Position numbers and translations under genes: made by a program | Shown here: piece by piece, positions 18,727 through 26,438 of the stretch | Layout: every line of letters begins with the position of its first letter | Position numbering within the stretch: position 1 is the first letter of the stretch | Assembly: GCA_020444065.1 (NCBI GenBank) | Contig: JAHLLQ010000003.1 | Location: 773,065-837,064, forward strand | Direction of reading: 5' to 3' | From: a bacterium | Lineage (GTDB): Bacteria > Sumerlaeota > Sumerlaeia > SLMS01 > JAHLLQ01 | Length of the DNA stretch: 64,000 nt | Notes under the pieces: model-generated | Told to the model about the DNA's origin: nothing | The model's input: the letters and a program-made list of their open reading frames with translations, nothing else | Databases searched by the model: none

Positions 18727-19380
18727 GTGAACCTGGTTTTGTTCGGCCCCCCCGGCTCGGGAAAAGGAACCCAGTCCGAGCTGGTTTGTGAGAAGTTTCA
18801 CCTCTCCCACCTGTCCACCGGCGAAGCCATGAGGGCCGCCATCCGGGCAGGAACGGACCTGGGAAAGCGGGTCAAAGCGATCGTCGAACGAGGCGAGCTG
18901 GTACCCGACGAACTGGTCTCGGAAGTGGTTGACAAGATCGTGGTTGAGAAGCGTCCGAGTACCGACAGCTTTCTCTTTGACGGATACCCCCGGACCGTCA
19001 GCCAGGTCGCAGACCTCGATCGAATCTGCGAATTTCACACATTGAGTTCGCCGGCGATCGTGAATCTGGAAGTCCCATCCGAGATCCTGATGCTGCGCTT
19101 GACCGGCCGGCGACTTTGCTCGGAATGCAGGCGCACCTACAACGTTTACTTCGATCCGCCGAAACAGACCGGCGTTTGCGATCTCTGCCACGGCCCGCTG
19201 ATGAAGCGCGTCGACGATACGCCGGAGACAGTCAAGGAACGGCTCGAAGTGTATGAACAGCAGACGAAACCCGTTCTGCATGAGTACGACAACCGCCACG
19301 TTCTGAGCAACATCGACGGGACGGGCACTACCCAGGAAGTCTTCGAGAGAATTCGAGCCATCCTGGCGGAGCAATACTGA
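18727..19380 (+). CDS. adk: adenylate kinase, zinc-binding LID type
   Basis: 217 residues, GTG start at 18727 with GGGAGGG about 7 nt upstream. It catalyses ATP + AMP = 2 ADP. The P-loop is GPPGSGKGTQ (residues 7-16), the NMP region LSTGEAMRAAIRAGT, and FDGYPRTVSQ is near 82. The LID holds CSEC and CDLC Cys pairs (residues ~128-153), so it is the long, zinc-stabilised form. The position between secY and map matches many bacterial spc operons. Confidence 0.98.
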   Translation: MNLVLFGPPGSGKGTQSELVCEKFHLSHLSTGEAMRAAIRAGTDLGKRVKAIVERGELVPDELVSEVVDKIVVEKRPSTDSFLFDGYPRTVSQVADLDRICEFHTLSSPAIVNLEVPSEILMLRLTGRRLCSECRRTYNVYFDPPKQTGVCDLCHGPLMKRVDDTPETVKERLEVYEQQTKPVLHEYDNRHVLSNIDGTGTTQEVFERIRAILAEQY

Positions 19381-19393
19381 GGAGATTTCGGCC

Positions 19394-19412
19394 CTTTGGC
19401 AGCGGGCCAAAG
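19394..19412 (+). promoter_or_regulatory. hairpin between the Shine-Dalgarno and ATG of map
   Basis: CTTTGGC (19394-19400) pairs perfectly with GCCAAAG (19406-19412) around AGCGG. The only good Shine-Dalgarno (GGAG, 19381-19384) lies upstream of it and the ATG lies 5 nt downstream at 19418, so folding would bring the two closer together. It may regulate map translation, or be incidental if the TTG start at 19448 is used. Confidence 0.35.
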
Positions 19413-19417
19413 ACGTC

Positions 19418-20191
19418 ATGGCGCAGACTGGGAGTCATCCCCTGGAATTGAAAAGCACGGCGGAGATTTCGAAGATCCGCCGCGCCGGCCATCTGCTCCA
19501 GCGCGTTATTATGGAAGTTGCCCGGGCAGTCGACGTCGGAGTAACCACTCTCGAACTCGACCGGCTGGCAAAATCCAGGATCAAGGAAGCGGGCGCCATT
19601 CCTGCCTTCCTCGGAATGTACGGGTTCCCGAACACGCTCTGCGTGTCGCTCAACGAGGCGGTGGTCCACGGCATTCCGAACAAAGCCCCCCTGAATGAAG
19701 GCGATCTGCTTTCCATCGACTGCGGGGTCTTGCTCGATGGCTTCTTTGCCGACACGGCCTATACGGTTGGCGTCGGCAAGTGCAGCGCAGAGGCTGAGAG
19801 GCTGATGCAGGTCACGCGCGAATCGCTCGAACTGGCGATCGCCAAGTGCCAGCCCGGCTGTCGCCCCGGCGACATCGGCCATGCGGTGCAAACCCACGTG
19901 GAGAGCAATGGATTCCACGTGATTCGGGATTATACGGGCCATGGCATTGGCCGCCACCTGCATGAGGATCCGAAGATCGAGAACTTCGGCCCGGCAGGAA
20001 AAGGCAAACGCCTGATGCCCGGAACCGTGATCGCCGTCGAGCCCATGGTGGCTGTCGGCACGGGCGACACGGAAGTCCTGAACGACGACTGGACGGTCGT
20101 CACAAAGGATCGCAGTCTGTCGGCTCACTATGAGCATACGATCGCGATCACACAAGGCGGACCCGAGATCTTGACTCTGGCCGAGGACTAA
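19418..20191 (+). CDS. map: methionine aminopeptidase, type I
   Basis: 257 residues; removes the N-terminal Met. The metal ligands of the pita-bread fold are visible: D in SIDCGVLLDGFFADTAYT (two Asp), H in GHGIGRHLHEDP, E in AVEPMVAVG and E in HYEHTIAIT. The start is uncertain. The ATG at 19418 has no adjacent Shine-Dalgarno; GGAG lies 33 nt upstream at 19381-19384 and a hairpin (19394-19412) sits between them. A TTG at 19448 with GGGAG about 12 nt upstream would give the family-like N-terminus KSTAEISKIRRAG. Confidence 0.96.
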   Translation: MAQTGSHPLELKSTAEISKIRRAGHLLQRVIMEVARAVDVGVTTLELDRLAKSRIKEAGAIPAFLGMYGFPNTLCVSLNEAVVHGIPNKAPLNEGDLLSIDCGVLLDGFFADTAYTVGVGKCSAEAERLMQVTRESLELAIAKCQPGCRPGDIGHAVQTHVESNGFHVIRDYTGHGIGRHLHEDPKIENFGPAGKGKRLMPGTVIAVEPMVAVGTGDTEVLNDDWTVVTKDRSLSAHYEHTIAITQGGPEILTLAED

Positions 20192-20306
20192 AAAACCTCA
20201 GCTCGGGCTTGACAGGCCGCCCGCCGCTATGGAGCAATCAGAAATTGCGGTTCGGGGAAACCCGTCAACCGTGCCCATGCGGTCCAGCTTTTGAAACGGA
20301 AGGTTT

Positions 20307-20525
20307 ATGGCCAAGGAAAAAGGCATCGAAGTCGAGGGCGTCGTAACGGAAACCCTCCCCAACGCCATGTTCCGAGTGGAACTGACGAACGGGATGAATG
20401 TACTCGCTCACATCTCTGGCAAAATGCGTATGCACTACATCCGCATTCTGCCCGGCGATCGAGTCACCGTGGAGCTCTCACCCTACGATCTGACGCGCGG
20501 CCGCATTACCTACCGCAACAAATAG
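20307..20525 (+). CDS. infA: translation initiation factor IF-1
   Basis: 72 residues, exactly the family length. It is an OB-fold protein that binds the 30S A site during initiation. It starts [20 protein letters not shown] and contains [40 protein letters not shown] and the RITYR end. The 115-nt gap after map contains TTGACA at 20209 and a small GCAAT/ATTGC hairpin, but no convincing -10 element. Confidence 0.98.
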   Translation: MAKEKGIEVEGVVTETLPNAMFRVELTNGMNVLAHISGKMRMHYIRILPGDRVTVELSPYDLTRGRITYRNK

Positions 20526-20602
20526 ACTACCCGAGCGGGTTCGAAATCGATGAATCCGCTGAATACCAGAGGGCGAGTACGCTCGACGGGAGTTAGGCAA
20601 CA

Positions 20603-20716
20603 ATGAAAGTTCGCGCCTCCGTAAAGAAGATTTGCAAGGACTGTCGCGTGATTCGTCGTCGCGGCGTCGTTCGCATCATTTGCAAGAATCCCCGCCACAA
20701 GCAGCGGCAGGGATAA
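20603..20716 (+). CDS. rpmJ: 50S ribosomal protein L36, zinc form
   Basis: 37 residues, ATG 20603 to TAA 20716. The sequence begins [19 protein letters not shown], then [18 protein letters not shown]. The zinc ligands C11, C14, C27 and H32 are in the standard places, so this is the C+ form. It is the last protein added to the large subunit. The normal position between infA and rpsM is conserved, with 27 nt before rpsM. Confidence 0.97.
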   Translation: MKVRASVKKICKDCRVIRRRGVVRIICKNPRHKQRQG

Positions 20717-20743
20717 CCCACGACTTAGGCAGGAGCACCGACT

Positions 20744-21112
20744 GTGGCACGTATTGCTGGCGTCGACCTCCCGCGCGATAAGCGCGTCGAGTACGGACTA
20801 ACTTACATCTTCGGCATCGGGGTTACCCGCAGCCGCGAGATCCTGAAGGCCGCCGGTGTCGAGCTCGACACCCGTGTGCGCGACCTGACAGAGGCCGAGG
20901 TCTCCAAGATCTCCGCCATCATCACCGGGAACTACAAAGTCGAAGGCGATCTGCGTCGCGAAGTCGGCCAGAACATCAAGCGCCTTATGGACATCGGCTG
21001 TTACCGCGGCCTTCGCCACCGCCGGGGCCTTCCCGCCCACGGTCAGCGCACCCGCACCAACGCCCGGACTCGCAAGGGCCCCCGCCGCACGGTCGGTAAG
21101 GGTTCCAAGTAA
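20744..21112 (+). CDS. rpsM: 30S ribosomal protein S13
   Basis: 122 residues from a GTG at 20744 preceded by AGGAG. It starts [20 protein letters not shown] and includes [13 protein letters not shown]. The C-terminal arm [20 protein letters not shown], then KGPRRTVG, contacts P-site tRNA. It sits in the small-subunit head with S19. First protein gene of the alpha operon section; in E. coli the operon is controlled by S4. Confidence 0.98.
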   Translation: MARIAGVDLPRDKRVEYGLTYIFGIGVTRSREILKAAGVELDTRVRDLTEAEVSKISAIITGNYKVEGDLRREVGQNIKRLMDIGCYRGLRHRRGLPAHGQRTRTNARTRKGPRRTVGKGSK

Positions 21113-21141
21113 TCTACGGATTTTTCTGAGGAGAACGACCT

Positions 21142-21534
21142 ATGGCCAAGAAGAGTGGCCCCCGGCAGAAGAAAAAAGCCAAAAAGAACATCGGGCATGC
21201 CATCGTCCATGTGCATGCGACGTTCAATAATACGATCGTGACCTTTGCGGATCCCACCGGGAACACCATTTCCTGGGCAAGCGCCGGCGCCGCCGGTTTC
21301 AAGGGCTCCCGCAAGAGCACCCCGTTCGCGGCCGGCCAGGCTGCAGAGCGGGCCGCCAACCAGGCACGCGACCATGGCGTTAGCTCCTGCGACGTCGAGG
21401 TCAAGGGCCCCGGCTCCGGACGCGAATCGGCCATCCGGTCGCTTCAGGCCGCAGGCATCGTCATTCGCACCATCAAGGACGTAACCCCCATTCCCCACAA
21501 CGGTTGCCGGCCTCCGAAGCGGCGCCGCGTCTGA
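21142..21534 (+). CDS. rpsK: 30S ribosomal protein S11
   Basis: 130 residues, normal length. Conserved segments are [23 protein letters not shown]-like [20 protein letters not shown] and the C-terminal [17 protein letters not shown]. It forms the platform of the 30S near the E site. A GAGGAG box lies 9-10 nt before the ATG. 80 nt separate it from rpsD. Confidence 0.98.
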   Translation: MAKKSGPRQKKKAKKNIGHAIVHVHATFNNTIVTFADPTGNTISWASAGAAGFKGSRKSTPFAAGQAAERAANQARDHGVSSCDVEVKGPGSGRESAIRSLQAAGIVIRTIKDVTPIPHNGCRPPKRRRV

Positions 21535-21614
21535 CGGGATACATCCAGCCCGGCCCTGTGTCGGACTGACCCATCGACTTCGAGGAATTTTCGTCGGAAA
21601 GAGGATAGATCACC

Positions 21615-22244
21615 GTGGCTCGATATCGCGGAGCAGTTTGCCGGCTTTGCCGGCGTGAAGGCAAAAAGCTTTTCTTGAAGGGCGAGCGTTGCCATGGCGC
21701 CAAGTGCGCTATTGAACGTCGCAACGTGCCCCCCGGCCAGCACGGCCAGACGCGCAAGAAGATGTCCACCTACGGCGTCCAGTTGCGCGAGAAGCAGCGT
21801 GCCAAGCGCATCTATGGCATCCTGGAACGTCAGTTCCGGCGCTACTTCGCCACTGCGGACCGCTATCGCGGCGTCACCGGCACCGTGCTGCTCCAGCTTC
21901 TGGAGCGCCGTCTGGACAACGTCGTCTTCCGCATTGGCTATATGGCCAGCCGTAAGGCTGCCCGCCAGTTCGTCCGCCACAACCACGTTTTGGTCAACGG
22001 CACCCGGGTCAACATTCCGTCCTACCAGGTTCGCCCCGGCGACGTGATTTCGATAACCGCCAAGGCTCGCGAACTGGCTCCGGTTCAGGAATTCGTGTCC
22101 CAGCTCGACCGTCGCGGCCGCAAGCCGTGGATCGAGTTCAACGTCGAAGACTACTCGGCTCGGTTCGTCAGCGTTCCCTCTCGCGAGGACCTGGACGACA
22201 TCGATCTGCGCGAGCAGCTCATCATCGAGCTCTACTCGAAGTAA
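21615..22244 (+). CDS. rpsD: 30S ribosomal protein S4, zinc-binding form
   Basis: 209 residues from a GTG at 21615 (GGAAAGAGG box upstream). The N-terminal region has four cysteines, CRLC near residue 9 and CHGAKC near 26-31, so this is the zinc (C+) form. The S4 RNA-binding domain covers LERRLDNVVFRIGYMASRKA to VLVNGTRVNIPSYQVRPGD. It nucleates 30S assembly and represses the alpha operon in E. coli. It is followed by a 103-nt gap before rpoA. Confidence 0.98.
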   Translation: MARYRGAVCRLCRREGKKLFLKGERCHGAKCAIERRNVPPGQHGQTRKKMSTYGVQLREKQRAKRIYGILERQFRRYFATADRYRGVTGTVLLQLLERRLDNVVFRIGYMASRKAARQFVRHNHVLVNGTRVNIPSYQVRPGDVISITAKARELAPVQEFVSQLDRRGRKPWIEFNVEDYSARFVSVPSREDLDDIDLREQLIIELYSK

Positions 22245-22347
22245 CCGGCAGCCCTTTCGCGCGACAATCGGCTCGGTTTTTGCGCGAATGGGCTCCAACT
22301 GCGTTTCGGACTCTCGCGCCAACCGGTAATCGCCGACCCTAAGGAGA

Positions 22348-23388
22348 ATGACTCGACTCATGGAGCTGGAACTTAAGCCGCTCATTCGGCCCACGCGCCT
22401 TGTACCTGACAAGCTGACGCTCAGCGACCACTTCGGACGTTTCTACGTCGAACCGCTGGAGCGTGGCTTCGGTACAACCATCGGCAACTCCCTTCGCCGG
22501 ATCCTGCTGTCCTCGATCCAGGGAGCTGCCGCGACCAGCGTCCGCTTTGAAGGCGTTCGCCACGAATTCACCGCGATCCCCGGCGCTCGCGAAGACGTTA
22601 ATGACGTCATCCTCAACCTCAAGCAGGTCGTCTTCAAGCTCGACGGCGTCCATGGCAAGACCACCATCTTCCTGGACAAGAAGGGCCCCGGCCGCGTTAC
22701 CGCTGCCGACTTCGAACTGCCCGAGCACCTGACGATCCTGAACCCGGATCAGCACATCGCAGAATTGACCGGCGACGGTCACCTGCAGATGGAAGTTCTC
22801 GTGGCCCAGGGACGTGGCTACCTGCCCGCCTCCTACCCCGAGATGGAAGATGAAGACGACATCGGCATCCTGCCGATCGATGCGGTCTTCTCTCCGATCC
22901 GCAAGGTCCGCTACGAAGTCGCCGAGGCCCGCGTTGGCCAGCGCACCGACTACGACAAGCTGACCCTCGAAGTGACCACCGACGGCAGCGTCCGTCCGGA
23001 GGAATCGATCAGCTTTGCCGCCAAGATTCTGCGCGACCACCTCGACATCTTCATCCGCGTCGAGGATCGCGATTCCGCCATGTCCGAGACAATGGGCGGT
23101 GGGGAAGAAGAGGCGGAAGGCGCGGCACCGATCCAGGCCGTTCTCGATAAGTCGATCGAGGAACTGGAACTGTCCGTCCGCTCCTTCAACTGTCTGGAGG
23201 CCGCCGGCATCAAGACGATCCGCGACCTGGTCCAGAAGACCGAAAGCGAAATGCTGAAGTATCGTAACTTCGGCCGCAAGTCGCTGTCGGAAATCAAGGC
23301 GATCCTCAAGGGCTTCGGCCTCGGCTTCAACATGAAGCTGGACGAGCGCGGATTGCCCGTGAACCTGAACGTCGACGACAAGGAATAA
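22348..23388 (+). CDS. rpoA: RNA polymerase subunit alpha
   Basis: 346 residues as drawn (E. coli 329). It dimerises to nucleate core RNA polymerase and binds UP elements through its C-terminal domain. N-terminal domain motifs are FGTTIGNSLRRILLSSIQGA and EGVRHEFTAIPGAREDV. The alpha-CTD shows ELELSVRSFNCLEAAGIKTI, then EMLKYRNFGRKSLSEIK. The AAGGAG box ends 1 nt before this ATG but 13 nt before a second ATG at 22360; the latter start (MELELKPLIRP) may be the true one. The linker contains an acidic GGGEEEAEGAA stretch. Confidence 0.98.
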   Translation: MTRLMELELKPLIRPTRLVPDKLTLSDHFGRFYVEPLERGFGTTIGNSLRRILLSSIQGAAATSVRFEGVRHEFTAIPGAREDVNDVILNLKQVVFKLDGVHGKTTIFLDKKGPGRVTAADFELPEHLTILNPDQHIAELTGDGHLQMEVLVAQGRGYLPASYPEMEDEDDIGILPIDAVFSPIRKVRYEVAEARVGQRTDYDKLTLEVTTDGSVRPEESISFAAKILRDHLDIFIRVEDRDSAMSETMGGGEEEAEGAAPIQAVLDKSIEELELSVRSFNCLEAAGIKTIRDLVQKTESEMLKYRNFGRKSLSEIKAILKGFGLGFNMKLDERGLPVNLNVDDKE

Positions 23389-23441
23389 TCCCGGCCACGG
23401 CCGGTCAGCATTGCACCAATTCTTGAGAAGGCATCGGAATC

Positions 23442-23846
23442 ATGCGTCATCGAAAACACCGCCAAAAACTCAGCCGGCCGACTGGCCATCGCCGGGCCCT
23501 GCTTCGTAACTTGGCCATAGGCCTGATTGAGCACGAGCGCATCCGCACGACCGAGGCGAAGGCCAAAGTTCTTCGTCCGTTCATCGAGCGTCTCGTGACC
23601 CTTGGCAAGAAGGGCGAGCAGCACCACCGCCGCCGCGCCTTCTCCGCCTTGGGCAAGAAGGTCCCTGTTCACAAGCTGTTCGAAGATATTGCGCCGCGTT
23701 TCGAAGGCCGCCCCGGTGGCTACACGCGCATCATTCGCGACGACCAGCGTGCCGGCGACGGCGCCTGGATGGCGTACATCGAATTCGTCGAGCAGGGCGC
23801 TGCCGCTTCCTCGGCTCCCGCCGAGACCGCAGCCGCCGAAGCCTGA
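23442..23846 (+). CDS. rplQ: 50S ribosomal protein L17
   Basis: 134 residues, ending the ribosomal block. It starts MRHRKHRQKLSRPTGHRRAL and contains the family motifs LIEHERIRTTEAKAKVLRPF and FEGRPGGYTRIIRDDQRAGD. The last ~20 residues are Ala/Ser/Pro-rich (ASSAPAETAAAEA), a low-complexity tail seen in other lineages. An intrinsic terminator begins 28 nt after the stop. Confidence 0.98.
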   Translation: MRHRKHRQKLSRPTGHRRALLRNLAIGLIEHERIRTTEAKAKVLRPFIERLVTLGKKGEQHHRRRAFSALGKKVPVHKLFEDIAPRFEGRPGGYTRIIRDDQRAGDGAWMAYIEFVEQGAAASSAPAETAAAEA

Positions 23847-23874
23847 TTCGAACGCTGACAAACTCGATTCACCA

Positions 23875-23911
23875 ACGCGCCTCCGGTTTGCCGGGGGCGC
23901 GTTTCTTCTTT
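23875..23911 (+). terminator. intrinsic terminator after rplQ
   Basis: A 12-bp stem (23875-23886 with 23891-23902, one T:G pair) around TTTG, followed by a T-rich run to 23911. It ends the S10-spc-alpha transcription unit before the BtpA-family gene. Confidence 0.9.
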
Positions 23912-23998
23912 GAGGACCAGCCGCGTTCGACTTCCTGTTTGCCACGCCGAACCGCCGTAGCCATCATCCCGGGTTGAACTTCGCACAAAGGAATCGCC

Positions 23999-24823
23999 AT
24001 GGCTTCCAACAACCCGCTCCACTCCGCACTGTCGTTTCTCAACGAACGTCGCCCAGCATTTTGCGCCATGATTCATGTGCTGCCGTTGCCGGGCACCCCG
24101 CGCTACGGCGGGTCGCTGAAGGCCGTGATCGATGCAGCCCGGCGTGAGGCCCGCACCCTGGCCGACGCCGGCGTCGACGCGATCATGATCGAGAATATGC
24201 ACGACGCCCCGTACGTTCTCCGGAATGTGGGGCCGGAGATCACCGCCGGTATGACGGCCGTCGGCTGTGCGGTTCGCGAAGAGATCGGCGACATGCCGCT
24301 CGGCGTCCAGGTTCTGGCTGGAGCGAACTGCGAAGCCATCGCCGTGGCGCAGTCCTGCGGGGCCAACTTCATTCGTGCGGAGGGATTCGTCTTTGCCCAC
24401 GTCGGGGACGAAGGCACCCACGAGGCCTGCGCGGCGGAACTGCTGCGCTACCGCCGCATGGTCGGGGCGGAGGACATCGCGGTCTTGACCGATATCAAGA
24501 AAAAGCACTCGGCCCACGCCATTACCGCCGATGTCGACCTGGCGGAGACGGCCCACGCTGCCGAGTTCTTCGGCTCGGACGGCCTGATCGTGACCGGAAC
24601 GGCGACAGGTCGGCCTGCGAAGCCGGGCGATCTGAAGGAAGTTCTCGGCGCGACCCACCTGCCTGTCGCGATCGGCTCGGGAATCACGCCGGAGAACGCT
24701 GCAGAGTATCGCGACGCGCATCTTCTGATCGTTGGGAGCTGGTACAAGCGCGATGGCTATTGGGAGAATGAAATCGATCCGGACCGCGTGGCCCGGCTGG
24801 TCGAGAGCATTCGCAAGTCCTGA
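23999..24823 (+). CDS. BtpA/SgcQ-family TIM-barrel protein
   Basis: 274 residues. The N-terminal signature MIHVLPLPGTPRYGGSL and the motifs DAIMIENMHDAPY, GANFIRAEGFVFAHVGDEG, DIKKKHSAHAITAD and GTATGRPAKPGDL are those of the BtpA family. Cyanobacterial members affect photosystem I assembly; non-photosynthetic members such as SgcQ are thought to act in sugar or nucleoside metabolism, so no reaction can be assigned. AAAGGA lies 7 nt before the ATG. It looks monocistronic, with a GNAT gene convergent 6 nt downstream. Confidence 0.85.
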   Translation: MASNNPLHSALSFLNERRPAFCAMIHVLPLPGTPRYGGSLKAVIDAARREARTLADAGVDAIMIENMHDAPYVLRNVGPEITAGMTAVGCAVREEIGDMPLGVQVLAGANCEAIAVAQSCGANFIRAEGFVFAHVGDEGTHEACAAELLRYRRMVGAEDIAVLTDIKKKHSAHAITADVDLAETAHAAEFFGSDGLIVTGTATGRPAKPGDLKEVLGATHLPVAIGSGITPENAAEYRDAHLLIVGSWYKRDGYWENEIDPDRVARLVESIRKS

Positions 24824-24829
24824 CCGCCG

Positions 24830-25285
24830 TCAGTCGTCCAGATCCCGCTCGAGCAACACCGCATCCTCGTCGAATCCACAGCGCTGATAAAATTCCCGCG
24901 CGCGCGTGTTCGATAGCTCGGTGCTGACTTCGACCTCTACGCAACCCATCTCGCGGCATTTCGCGACGGCTGCTTCGAGCAGGCGCCGCCCCAGTCCTCC
25001 CAGGCGAAATCCCGACGCAACGAAGAGCTCGTCGATGATTCCGGATGGGCCGGGATGACAGATCGTTCGTCGTGTCGTGAAGTTGATGAATGCGATCGGC
25101 ATCTCGTTCCAGACACCAACGAGCACGGAGCTATTCGGATCCATCAGTAGCGCCCTGCAGTTCTCCGTTGCGTCGTTGATGCTTGCGCCGGTGGCCTGCT
25201 CCAGGACCTGGAGCAGTTCGGCAATCAGGCCGCGCAAGTAGGGGAGATCATCCTCCGTCGCCGGCCGAATCGTGATTTCCTCCAT
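24830..25285 (-). CDS. GNAT-family N-acetyltransferase
   Basis: 151 residues from the ATG at 25285 (open to 25315). ITIRPATEDDLPYLRGLIAE is a typical GNAT N-terminus, and the acetyl-CoA loop appears as FRLGGLGRRLLEAAVAKCRE (motif A, R/Q-x-x-G-x-G/A). The C-terminal VEVSTELSNTRAREFYQRCG matches motif B. It acetylates an amino group of an unknown substrate. It is convergent with the BtpA gene, only 6 nt apart. Confidence 0.85.
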   Translation of the reverse strand: MEEITIRPATEDDLPYLRGLIAELLQVLEQATGASINDATENCRALLMDPNSSVLVGVWNEMPIAFINFTTRRTICHPGPSGIIDELFVASGFRLGGLGRRLLEAAVAKCREMGCVEVEVSTELSNTRAREFYQRCGFDEDAVLLERDLDD

Positions 25286-25357
25286 GGTTGCCCTCGTCTC
25301 GATGATTGAGGGCATCCTTCATCGCTCATCGCACTGTCCGCAAGAGCGTAACTCGCA

Positions 25358-26104
25358 TCAGATCCATCGGCCGCTGAAGTAGCCCACTGTGTAGGCAACG
25401 TTGCACGCATCGCAATGATGGCGGCGGCCATGGAATTCCTGATCCAGGCCGATGATGTTCGAATCGCCGCTGATCCGGCGATTCTTGATCTCCATCAGGC
25501 ACCCACAGTTGGGGCAACGCACCCGCGCCAGGCTGTGGCAGAACACCAGGGCGAACAACGCGGGCAGGACCAGCGCGACGGCGCCCGTGAACAATACCGG
25601 CATACCGGCCCAGGTCCGTCCGACGAACCACCCGATGGCAAGGGCCGTCGCAAGGCCCGCTGTTACGGCAAGAACCGTCGAGTAGGCCAGCTTCCGGAGG
25701 CGGCGCAGACCTGTCAGTGACATCGGCCACCGGCGCGAGAACGCACGCAGCGCCAGGAAGATCGATCCCGTGACGACAAATGCAATTCCCGCAATCGGCA
25801 ACACGTTCGCCCACGTGAGTGCGTCCCCATTTGGGAGAATGTCGCCCACAATGGCGGCGACGTCCGCCGTTGCATGCGGCGGGATCTGGATCCCGAGCGC
25901 ATAGTAGAACATCGCCGCCAGCCCCGCCCAGAATAGGCCGAGAATGCCGAGTTCCACGTACGACATCCGCAGGCCGACCTCGAGAATCTCGCCATGCGTG
26001 TGCTCGTCATGATGATGGTGGTGAGTGAAGCGCGTTCCTCCGCAGATATAGCAGTGCTTATCCGAGGACGCGTTGACTGTTCCGCAGCGTTTGCATTCTT
26101 TCAT
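25358..26104 (-). CDS. membrane protein with N- and C-terminal zinc ribbons
   Basis: 248 residues. The N-terminus MKECKRCGTVNASSDKHCYI, then CGG, forms a two-CXXC zinc ribbon, followed by a His-rich stretch (THHHHHDEHTHGE). Four hydrophobic segments span residues ~45-200. The C-terminus has a second metal site (CPNCGC, then HHCDAC). Both ribbons are predicted on the same side, presumably cytoplasmic. I recognise no named family; zinc-ribbon membrane proteins of this type are common uncharacterised proteins. Confidence 0.7.
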   Translation of the reverse strand: MKECKRCGTVNASSDKHCYICGGTRFTHHHHHDEHTHGEILEVGLRMSYVELGILGLFWAGLAAMFYYALGIQIPPHATADVAAIVGDILPNGDALTWANVLPIAGIAFVVTGSIFLALRAFSRRWPMSLTGLRRLRKLAYSTVLAVTAGLATALAIGWFVGRTWAGMPVLFTGAVALVLPALFALVFCHSLARVRCPNCGCLMEIKNRRISGDSNIIGLDQEFHGRRHHCDACNVAYTVGYFSGRWI

Positions 26105-26438
26105 CTCGCTTGCTCCTTGGATTCGCGGGGGCTGACTTCGGTTTGCGAACCCGGCTGGCGTTTCTTGCGAGAGGGCAACGGGCGGGCACTACAAACAAAT
26201 GCTATGAAAAGATGGTGCCAGTTTTCGGAGACCGCATGGATCGTGGCGGATTCCGCGTAAGTTCAACGCTGAGAAAGATCTCGTTTGAGAGCTCTCGCCG
26301 CGAAGGTTTGTCACACTTGAGCAAGTGCGACTCGTTTTGCAGGGCTGCAACGTCATCCACCCAATCCCGCTTGCGCCATCCCGGACATCGCCAAAAGGTC
26401 GGAGACGTCGAATCTGTGAACGAGGAACCGACGAATCC
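26105..26438. other. divergent intergenic region upstream of comEC
   Basis: 334 nt between the zinc-ribbon membrane gene (leftward) and comEC (rightward). No gene is convincing in it. It contains a 14-bp perfect palindrome, CACTTGAGCAAGTG at 26314-26327, placed about 110 nt before the likely comEC start, that could be an operator. No promoter hexamers stand out. The comEC frame is open back to 26325, so part of this stretch might be coding. Confidence 0.3.

Noticed and set aside
17125..19419. A 764-residue minus-strand open frame opposite secY and adk
   Set aside because: Antisense shadow of two unmistakable genes; no Shine-Dalgarno and no recognisable domain.
20209..20214. TTGACA as a promoter before infA
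   Set aside because: No plausible -10 lies 16-18 nt downstream; TATGGA is only 13 nt away. Left as unsupported.
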